In this document: in pieces, positions 5,080-10,134 of the stretch
How positions within the stretch are numbered: position 1 is the first letter of the stretch
How the letters are laid out: the number at the start of each line of letters is the position of its first letter
NCBI GenBank assembly: GCA_036652695.1
Contig: JAVVVJ010000083.1
Span: 1 to 10,134 of the forward strand
Length of the DNA stretch: 10,134 bases
Source of the DNA: Limiplasma sp036652695
GTDB lineage: Bacteria > Bacillota > Clostridia > Christensenellales > Aristaeellaceae
Direction: 5' to 3'
Notes under the pieces: model-generated
Told to the model about the DNA's origin: nothing
What the model saw: the letters and a program-made list of their open reading frames with translations, nothing else
The model's database searches: none
Program-made: the position numbers and the translations under genes

Positions 5080-6186
5080 ATGAAAAAAACGAATATCGCC
5101 ATGATTGGCGTAGGCTGCATCAGCGGCATTTATTTGGAAAACATCACAAAGCTGTTTACGGAGCTTACGCTGCTAGGCGTGTGCGACCTTGTGCGCGAGC
5201 GCGCGGTAGCCGTGCAGGAGAAATACGGCATTCCCAAGCTTTACGAAACCATGGCTGACGCCTTTGCCGACCCGCAGGTCGATATCGTACTCAACCTCAC
5301 GCGCCCCATCGAGCACTACGACGTAAGCATGGGCGCGCTTAAGGCGGGCAAGCACGTATACAGCGAAAAGCCGCTGGGCGCGACGCTGGAGGAGGGTATC
5401 GCGCTCAAGGCCATTGCCGCGCAAAACGGCTTGATGCTGGGCGGCGCGCCGGACACCTTCATGGGCGCGGGCATACAGACCTGCCGCAAGCTCATCGACG
5501 ATGGCTTCATCGGCACGCCCGTAGGCTGCGCCGCGTTCATGGTATGCCGCGGTCACGAGAGCTGGCATCCCGACCCGGACTTTTACTATCAGCTCGGCGG
5601 CGGTCCCATGATGGATATGGGGCCGTATTACCTGACCGCCATGCTCAACCTCATGGGTGGCATTCAAAGCGTGATGAGCGCAAGCAAGATCAGCTTTCCC
5701 CAGCGGCTCATCACCAGCCAGCCGCACGCGGGCGACATGATCAACGTCACGGCGAACACCTATGTAGCGGGCACGCTCAAGTTCCGCAGCGGCGCTATCG
5801 GCACGCTGTTCACCACGTTTGACGTACACTACCCATCGCAGGCGCGCTTTGAGGTCTATGGCAGCGAGGGCACGCTCTATGTGCCCGACCCCAATACCTT
5901 TGGCGGGCCGATCCGCCTGTTCCGTCCGGAGCAGAAGGAGCTTTGCGATATGCCCCTCCTGTTCGATTACGCACCCAACAGCCGCGGGCTTGGGCTTGCG
6001 GACATGGCAAAGGCCGTTGCGACCCATCGCCCCGCGCGTGCCGATTGCACGCAGACCTTCCACGTGCTGGACGCGATTACAGGCTTTGACCGCAGTGCCG
6101 AAAGCGGGCAATGGGTTGAGATGAGCACGGCGTACCAGCGCGAGGCGCCAATGCAAAAGGCGAAGCTGCTAGGCGTGCTGGACTAA
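5080..6186 (+). CDS. Gfo/Idh/MocA-family NAD(P)-dependent sugar oxidoreductase
   Basis: A 368-residue protein of normal family length. An N-terminal Rossmann fold (about 1-122) starts with IAMIGVGCISG, the dinucleotide-binding loop, and ends near the family signature SEKPLG (95-100), whose lysine is catalytic. The C-terminal alpha/beta domain (about 130-355) has GGGPMMDMGPYYLT (173-186), the substrate-pocket motif with the conserved aspartate and tyrosines. Such enzymes oxidise or reduce a hydroxyl of a sugar, inositol or glycoside. The frame is open from 4996, inside the previous gene, but the start at 5080 is right: AAGGA lies at 5065-5069 and the Rossmann strand begins immediately. With the ThuA-like protein it resembles the rhizobial thuAB pair. 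The operon ends at the terminator at 6223-6261. Confidence 0.93.
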   Translation: MKKTNIAMIGVGCISGIYLENITKLFTELTLLGVCDLVRERAVAVQEKYGIPKLYETMADAFADPQVDIVLNLTRPIEHYDVSMGALKAGKHVYSEKPLGATLEEGIALKAIAAQNGLMLGGAPDTFMGAGIQTCRKLIDDGFIGTPVGCAAFMVCRGHESWHPDPDFYYQLGGGPMMDMGPYYLTAMLNLMGGIQSVMSASKISFPQRLITSQPHAGDMINVTANTYVAGTLKFRSGAIGTLFTTFDVHYPSQARFEVYGSEGTLYVPDPNTFGGPIRLFRPEQKELCDMPLLFDYAPNSRGLGLADMAKAVATHRPARADCTQTFHVLDAITGFDRSAESGQWVEMSTAYQREAPMQKAKLLGVLD

Positions 6187-6222
6187 AAGCCACAGCGCCC
6201 TTTGCCAAGAGCAATGATAAAT

Positions 6223-6261
6223 AGGATGCGTTTCTGATTCACGTCAGCGCATCCTTTTTTT
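6223..6261 (+). terminator. Rho-independent terminator of the thuA-like/oxidoreductase operon
   Basis: AGGATGCG (6223-6230) pairs perfectly with CGCATCCT (6248-6255); within the loop CTGA (6234-6237) pairs with TCAG (6244-6247). The stem runs directly into seven T residues (6255-6261). It lies 36 bases after the oxidoreductase stop codon. Confidence 0.92.
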
Positions 6262-6286
6262 CACCGCATTTTCGCCATATTTCCAC

Positions 6287-6319
6287 CCAGCCGCTCATAC
6301 CCTAGTCGATGAGCGGTGG
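6287..6319. repeat. Inverted repeat upstream of the small membrane protein gene
   Basis: CCGCTCAT (6291-6298) and ATGAGCGG (6309-6316) are perfect inverted repeats with a ten-base loop; CCA (6287-6289) and TGG (6317-6319) extend the stem across one bulged G. No T-run follows, so it is not an obvious terminator. It may be a leader structure or operator for the gene at 6396. I found no convincing promoter between 6262 and 6380. Confidence 0.5.
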
Positions 6320-6395
6320 CATTCCAACTGCAAGCCCGCTCATTTCTCCACTCACCCTAACCGCCCGTGTGAAAGAAAAGAAGGAGGCTTACCCC

Positions 6396-6806
6396 ATGAT
6401 GAAAAAACGCGCACACCGCAACGTCTGCCCCGCTTTGCTCCTGAGTGTTCTTGCCCTCACGCTTCTTGTGCCCTTCGCGGCGCTCGCGGAGGCTCTGCCA
6501 GCGCCCGATTCGGTTTCCGCCATCGGGTATGATTGGCCGGGGCTTGCGGGCGTTGCGGGCGCCGCGGCGTTTACGCTGCTCGCCGTACAGTTCATCAAAG
6601 CGCCGCTGGATAAGGTGTGGCGCATTCCCACCCGCGTGGTCGTCTATGTAATCGCCTTTGCGGTGCTGCTGCTGGGGCAGGTTTTCACCGTGGGCTTTAG
6701 CCTCAACACGCTAGCGCTTGTAGCGGTGAATGCCTTGGTCGCGGCCAGCGCGGCAATGGGCGCGTATGAAATGACCTTCGCCCGAAGAGATCACCCGCAG
6801 CGATAA
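6396..6806 (+). CDS. Small membrane protein with signal peptide, holin-like (unknown function)
   Basis: A 136-residue protein starting MMKKR. A basic start and hydrophobic stretch (12-31) ending in AALA-E looks like a cleavable signal peptide. Three more hydrophobic segments follow (about 48-66, 80-99, 104-124), with QFIKAPLDKVWRIPTR (65-80) as a short polar loop between the first two and a basic tail. The start at 6396 is set by AAGGAGG at 6381-6387; the open frame from 6309 is upstream DNA. The pattern of compact helices, the QFIK...IPTR loop and the AAxxGAYE ending is reminiscent of small clostridial membrane proteins annotated near phage lysis modules as putative holins, but this is a memory-based resemblance and a signal peptide is unusual for a holin. 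No phage genes are nearby and no partner is evident: a terminator precedes it and the next gene has its own promoter. Confidence 0.75.
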   Translation: MMKKRAHRNVCPALLLSVLALTLLVPFAALAEALPAPDSVSAIGYDWPGLAGVAGAAAFTLLAVQFIKAPLDKVWRIPTRVVVYVIAFAVLLLGQVFTVGFSLNTLALVAVNALVAASAAMGAYEMTFARRDHPQR

Positions 6807-6822
6807 AAAACGCTTGAAAAGG

Positions 6823-6851
6823 TTGCTCCTTCTGCATGAAGCTGTTATAAT
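6823..6851 (+). promoter_or_regulatory. Promoter of the 5'-nucleotidase gene
   Basis: TTGCTC (6823-6828) and a perfect TATAAT (6846-6851) are 17 bp apart. Transcription would start near 6858, leaving a leader of about 93 bases before the start at 6952. I looked for a riboswitch or attenuator in that leader and saw no convincing paired structure. Confidence 0.8.
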
Positions 6852-6951
6852 GTTTACAGGAACAGCCGCAAACGATCAACATCGGAAATACGCAGAACCT
6901 GAAAGCCTTTTTTCGTAACATGTCTGTGGTTTTGAAAGGATGGTTATACAT

Positions 6952-8868
6952 ATGAGGAAATTTTTATCTGCCCTTTTGGTGCTTTTGATGCTTCTGCCGC
7001 TATGCACGGGTTGTTCCGCGCTGGCACAGGGCGAGGGCGAAACGCTGAGCATCCTTTTCACACATGACATGCACTCCCATCTGGAAGCGACCGCGGACGG
7101 AATGGGCGGCATGGAAAAGCTTGCCTCCCTAGTCGCAAAGCGCAAGGGACCAACGACGCTGTTGGTGGACGCAGGCGATTTTTCAATGGGCACGTTATAC
7201 CAAACGATCTATGAAACGCACGCCTCGGAGCTTACCACGATGAGCTACATCGGCTACGACGCGGTCACCTTTGGCAATCATGAATTTGATTACCGCGGCG
7301 AGGGTTTGGCGCGCATGCTGCAAGCAGCCGTCAAAAACGCCGCTGCCGACCCGTCCCTCACCCTTGCGGCGCTGGTCGCTTCCAATATCAACTGGACAGC
7401 AAACGATACGGAAACCAACCGGGAACTGAAAGCGGCCTTTGACGCCTACGGCGGCGCGCCTTACACCATCGTGGAGCGCGGCGGCCTGCGGATCGGCATT
7501 TTCGGCATCTTTGGCAAGGACGCGGAGGCCTGCGCGCCCCTAAGCGGCGTGGCGTTTACCAACCAGATCGACGCAGCCAAGCAGACCGTGGCGCAGCTCC
7601 AAGCGCAAAGCGCGGATCTGATCCTTTGCCTTTCTCACAGCGGCACGTGGCGCAATCCAAATCAATCGGAGGATGAGCTGCTTGCCAAAGCCGTTCCGGA
7701 GATCGATGTCATCATCAGCGGCCATACGCACAGCGTGCTTACAGCGCCCATCGTCCACGGCAGCACCTTCATTGTGTCGGCAGGCGAATATTGCCAAAAC
7801 TTGGGCGAAATCAAGCTGGAGCGTGCCGACAACGGTCGTTGGGCGCTTGCCGACTATCAGCTCCACCCGCTGGATCTGGCCATTGAGCCGGACGCAGCCT
7901 TCACCGCAAGGCTCGCGCAGTACCGCGAGACTGTCAACAGCGAGTATTTAGCACGCTATGGCTACAGCTTTGATCAGGTGCTGGCAGATAATCCCATCGA
8001 TTTTGGCACCAGCAATGATGTCCAGCGCACGCACGGCGAATCCACACTAGGCAACCTGCTCAGCGATGCGTATATTTACGCCGTACAGCAGGCAGAGGGC
8101 GCTGCTTACCGACCTGTCGATTGGGCGGTCACCGCCACAGGCATCATCCGCGACACCTTTGCCCCCGGCAAGCTCACGGTTTCGGATGTGTTTAACGTCT
8201 GCTCGCTAGGCATCGGGCCGGATCGCGTGCCCGGCTATCCGCTGATCAGCCTTTACCTGACCGGCGCGGAGTTGAAAACAGCCGCCGAGGTGGATGCCTC
8301 CATCTCCGGCCTGATGGATGGCAGCGTTCTCTTCGCCTCCGGCGGTGGCTGGCGCTACAACACCAATCGGCTGCTGCTCAACCGCGTCACGGAGGTATGG
8401 GTCACCGATGCGGACGGCACTCTCCAGCCCGTGCGCGACGACCAGCTCTACCGCGTTGTGGCAAACCTCTACATGGGGCAGATGCTCGGCTCCGTCAATA
8501 GCAAATCCCTCGGCCTGCTGGCGCTTATGCCAAAGGACGAGAACGGTCAGCCCATCACGGACTTTGAAACGCGCATCCTTCACGATGCCAACGGCAACGA
8601 GCTAAAGGAATGGACAGCCGTCGCCGCCTATCTCCGTTCCTTCGACCTTGTGAACGGCCTGCCCACCGTGCCGCAGCGCTATGCGCAAGTAGAGGGGCGC
8701 AAGCTTGTGGAAACCTCCGCCAATCCGATCGAACTGCTTAAGCAGCCCAACAAGGTCTTTTGGATTGTGCTTTGCGTCTTGGTTCTCATCGCCGCCATCC
8801 TCACCGCCATAATTTTCTTGATCGTGCGTCTGTGCAAGCGCCTCCACCGCAAACGCGCGCGTTCCTAG
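6952..8868 (+). CDS. Membrane-anchored 5'-nucleotidase / 2',3'-cyclic-nucleotide phosphodiesterase (UshA/YfkN type)
   Basis: A 638-residue exported enzyme. A signal peptide (1-25) ends in ALA-Q; the Cys at 21 (CTGC) is a poor lipobox, so signal peptidase I cleavage is likelier. The metallophosphatase domain (about 30-290) shows all metal-binding blocks: THDMHSH (37-43), DAGDF (73-77), GNHEFD (108-113), LSHSG (228-231) and GHTH (257-260). The C-terminal nucleotidase substrate-binding domain (about 340-570) contains ATGIIRDTFAPGKLTVSDVF. A transmembrane helix (about 602-625) with a basic tail anchors the C-terminus, instead of the LPXTG signal of many Gram-positive relatives. It would release phosphate and nucleosides from extracellular nucleotides. 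The start at 6952 is supported by AAAGGA at 6935-6940; an ATG at 6940 overlaps this site. It forms a single-gene unit with its own promoter. Confidence 0.93.
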   Translation: MRKFLSALLVLLMLLPLCTGCSALAQGEGETLSILFTHDMHSHLEATADGMGGMEKLASLVAKRKGPTTLLVDAGDFSMGTLYQTIYETHASELTTMSYIGYDAVTFGNHEFDYRGEGLARMLQAAVKNAAADPSLTLAALVASNINWTANDTETNRELKAAFDAYGGAPYTIVERGGLRIGIFGIFGKDAEACAPLSGVAFTNQIDAAKQTVAQLQAQSADLILCLSHSGTWRNPNQSEDELLAKAVPEIDVIISGHTHSVLTAPIVHGSTFIVSAGEYCQNLGEIKLERADNGRWALADYQLHPLDLAIEPDAAFTARLAQYRETVNSEYLARYGYSFDQVLADNPIDFGTSNDVQRTHGESTLGNLLSDAYIYAVQQAEGAAYRPVDWAVTATGIIRDTFAPGKLTVSDVFNVCSLGIGPDRVPGYPLISLYLTGAELKTAAEVDASISGLMDGSVLFASGGGWRYNTNRLLLNRVTEVWVTDADGTLQPVRDDQLYRVVANLYMGQMLGSVNSKSLGLLALMPKDENGQPITDFETRILHDANGNELKEWTAVAAYLRSFDLVNGLPTVPQRYAQVEGRKLVETSANPIELLKQPNKVFWIVLCVLVLIAAILTAIIFLIVRLCKRLHRKRARS

Positions 8869-8871
8869 CAC

Positions 8872-8891
8872 GCGGGGGAAGCGCTCCCCGC
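8872..8891. terminator. Hairpin between convergent genes (weak bidirectional terminator)
   Basis: GCGGGG (8872-8877) pairs with CCCCGC (8886-8891) around an eight-base loop, or with one more pair and a bulge. It fills almost the whole 25-base gap between two convergent stop codons. Position suits a shared terminator, but there is no T-run on either strand. Confidence 0.4.
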
Positions 8892-8893
8892 CG

Positions 8894-9820
8894 CTATCCC
8901 AGCCGCGTCACCGGCATTTGCGCAAGCATGGCTTCAAAATCCCCTTGGGTACACAAAAGCGTGCCCTCGTGCAGCAAGCTGCCGTGTGCGCAGCTCATCG
9001 CGTAGCGTAGATGTTCTTTTGTGGAAAGACCCGCCTGCATAGCCATGCATAGCCCCGCAACCATGGAATCCCCCGCGCCCTGCACGCCGCGCACGGGGAT
9101 GCTAAGGCCGGGCGAGTGCCAAACCTCGTCCTTGGTCACAAGCAGCGCCCCATCCTTGCCCATGGATAAGCAGACCATTTCCACGCCCTCCTCAATCAGC
9201 CTACGGCAAAGCGAAATCACCTGCTCACGTGATGTGATTGGATCGCCAAAGAGCGTTTCCAGCTCAAACAGGTTGGGCTTTACCAGCCACGGCGCAGCCT
9301 TCACGCCCTCGCGTAGCAGAGCGCCGGAAGCATCCAGCAAGGTGCGCACACCCGCCTGTTTCGCCATACGGATCATGTCCGCGTAGATCGTTGAGGGCAC
9401 CCCGGGGGGAACGCTGCCGTCCACCACCAGCAAGGCGGTCTGTTTAAGCAGCTCCTTCAAACGCTCAAGCACCGCTTGAACAGCTTGCGCAGGCACGCCC
9501 GCGCCCCGCTCGTTGATCTCGGTCATCACGTGCCGCGCGCTATCTGTCACCTTGAGGTTGACGCGAATATCGGCGGGCACGTGTACGCTCCAAAACGGAA
9601 TCTCCCGTTTCGCCAAAAAATCACCCACAACCGCGCCGTCAAACTCAAAGCCAAGGCAAGCGGTGGGAACGCTGAGCTGCCGCAGCACAACATTTACATT
9701 GATGCCCTTGCCTGATACGTCGCATCGGGAGGAGACCGCTTCGTTATGACCGCCAACCGATAGGTTTTCTACCGTTACCGTGCGGTCAATGCAAGGGTTC
9801 AAGCTTACAGCGAGGATCAT
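8894..9820 (-). CDS. PfkB-family sugar-phosphate kinase (1-phosphofructokinase / tagatose-6-phosphate kinase type)
   Basis: A 308-residue cytoplasmic kinase of the FruK/LacC branch of the ribokinase (PfkB) family. It starts MILAVSLNPCIDRTV, the branch-specific N-terminus, and has SGKGINV (36-42), DGSVPPG (134-140), KPNLFELE (181-188) and the C-terminal PfkB signature GAGDSMVAG (248-256) with catalytic Asp 251. It would phosphorylate a hexose phosphate with ATP; fructose 1-phosphate is the usual substrate, tagatose 6-phosphate the main alternative. The start at 9820 is supported by AGAGGG at 9834-9829, eight bases upstream. No fructose PTS or fruR gene is in the window, so the gene is not in the common fru operon as far as can be seen; upstream there are only repeats up to the window edge. 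Confidence 0.92.
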   Translation of the reverse strand: MILAVSLNPCIDRTVTVENLSVGGHNEAVSSRCDVSGKGINVNVVLRQLSVPTACLGFEFDGAVVGDFLAKREIPFWSVHVPADIRVNLKVTDSARHVMTEINERGAGVPAQAVQAVLERLKELLKQTALLVVDGSVPPGVPSTIYADMIRMAKQAGVRTLLDASGALLREGVKAAPWLVKPNLFELETLFGDPITSREQVISLCRRLIEEGVEMVCLSMGKDGALLVTKDEVWHSPGLSIPVRGVQGAGDSMVAGLCMAMQAGLSTKEHLRYAMSCAHGSLLHEGTLLCTQGDFEAMLAQMPVTRLG

Positions 9821-9864
9821 GGAAAATTCCCTCTTTTCATAACCGATTCATTTGGAAAATTGCA

Positions 9865-9892
9865 AAGATAAAAGAAGAGGCCATGCAGGCAA
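9865..9892 (-). promoter_or_regulatory. Possible promoter of the sugar-phosphate kinase gene
   Basis: On the minus strand TTGCCT (9892-9887) and TATCTT (9870-9865) are 16 bp apart, each matching four of six consensus bases. The start would be near 9858, about 38 bases before the coding start. It overlaps the outer arm of the palindromic element at 9871-9981. Confidence 0.35.
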
Positions 9893-9981
9893 AGAGGGGG
9901 GCAAGGGCAAAGCCCTTGTCAAGGCGTGGGGCTGAAACCCCTGCCGTTCCTTCCCGCCCTTTTTGCAACAGCCTCTTCTTT
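9871..9981. repeat. Nested palindromic element (111 bp), four-way-junction-like fold
   Basis: The outer ends are a perfect 11-bp inverted repeat: 9871-9881 (AAAGAAGAGGC) and 9971-9981. Inside, GCAAAGAGGG (9889-9898) pairs with CCCTTTTTGC (9957-9966). Within that are two arms: CAAGGGC-AAA-GCCCTTG (9902-9918), and GGGG (9928-9931) with CCCC (9938-9941), extended by GGC/GCC. No open frame of note is present. It could be a dispersed palindromic repeat, a small RNA or a terminator of a minus-strand gene beyond the window; the T-rich side TCTTCTTTTATC on the minus strand is only a weak U-tract. Confidence 0.65.
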
Positions 9982-9983
9982 CA

Positions 9984-10134
9984 TACTAATCTAAGTCTAA
10001 AATGCAACGCAGCTATGAGCAGATTTTGTTCGTGGGCAAGGATGGCAATCGAAGGAATAGCAGCGCTATTTCGAGATTTCCAGACGCAGACCACGGGCAA
10101 AAGATGCCATGGATGCTTGCGTTTTAGCGCAAGA
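9984..10134. mobile_element. MITE-like element, copy 2 (longer form, cut by the window end)
   Basis: This copy begins with the same TACTAATCT end as copy 1 and matches it over 9984-10023 and 10091-10134, with one mismatch in each block. Between them lie 67 bases (10024-10090) that copy 1 lacks, including a hairpin AATAGC-AGC-GCTATT (10056-10070) and a stretch (about 10031-10047) resembling the CGGGCAA...ATGCCA segment at 10094-10109, as if part of the interior had been duplicated. By comparison with copy 1 only the last seven bases are missing, so the full element should be about 158 bp. The left flank is TCA (9981-9983), which touches the end of the palindromic element. Confidence 0.72.

Noticed and set aside
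5173..6156. Minus-strand open frame of 327 codons opposite the oxidoreductase
   Set aside because: It is antisense to a gene with all Gfo/Idh/MocA motifs; its Arg/Ala/His-rich translation shows no recognisable domain.
6858..6951. Riboswitch in the leader of the 5'-nucleotidase gene
   Set aside because: No long paired stem, terminator hairpin or known aptamer core is visible, and the leader is short.
9837..9865. TTGCAA and TTATGA at 17-bp spacing upstream of the sugar kinase (minus strand)
   Set aside because: The spacing is good, but the predicted start near 9830 would fall inside or after the ribosome binding site at 9834-9829, so the mRNA would lack it.

Overview
The window looks like a chromosomal segment of a moderately GC-rich Bacillota, most likely a gut-type member of Clostridia. 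Reasons: S10 and the first codons of L3 read like clostridial proteins; ribosome binding sites are strong AGGAGG-type sites; promoters fit the TTGnnn/TATAAT pattern with 16-17 bp spacers; and the gene set (IclR, AraC, ThuA, Gfo/Idh/MocA, a 1-phosphofructokinase-type kinase) suits a sugar-using anaerobe. No tRNA, rRNA, CRISPR array or complete insertion sequence is visible.

Layout. Positions 1-613 (minus strand) hold the head of the S10 ribosomal operon: the first four codons of rplC, all of rpsJ, a structured 5' leader of about 230 nt and a clear promoter. Positions 800-2317 (minus) encode a polytopic ArnT/PMT-type glycosyltransferase whose N-terminus has no good start codon. A 91-bp MITE-like element (2394-2484) lies between it and an IclR-family regulator (2485-3306, minus); the regulator's stop codon is one of the element's two TTA flanks. 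An AraC-family regulator (3380-4180, minus) follows, divergent from a ThuA-like protein (4299-5021, plus) and a Gfo/Idh/MocA oxidoreductase (5080-6186, plus), which end at a textbook terminator. Next come an orphan small membrane protein with holin-like character (6396-6806) and a secreted, membrane-anchored 5'-nucleotidase/cyclic phosphodiesterase (6952-8868), both plus. A PfkB/FruK-type sugar-phosphate kinase (8894-9820, minus) converges on the nucleotidase. The window closes with a 111-bp nested palindromic element (9871-9981) and a second, longer copy of the MITE (from 9984), cut by the window edge.

How the genes work together. The most coherent unit is AraC / ThuA-oxidoreductase: two opposing promoters overlap around one short palindrome, so the regulator probably controls itself and the two enzymes. 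ThuA and Gfo/Idh/MocA proteins are paired in the rhizobial thuAB trehalose (3-keto-sugar) system, so a role in oxidising or modifying a sugar or glycoside is reasonable, though the substrate is unknown and no transporter is present. The IclR gene has its own promoter directly behind araC and may be a second control input. The remaining genes look like independent single-gene units.

Nothing here is plainly a new defence or biosynthetic system. The most novel signals are non-coding: the MITE pair, with a deletion derivative inserted exactly at a stop codon, the nested palindromic element, the rpsJ leader and the shared divergent operator.
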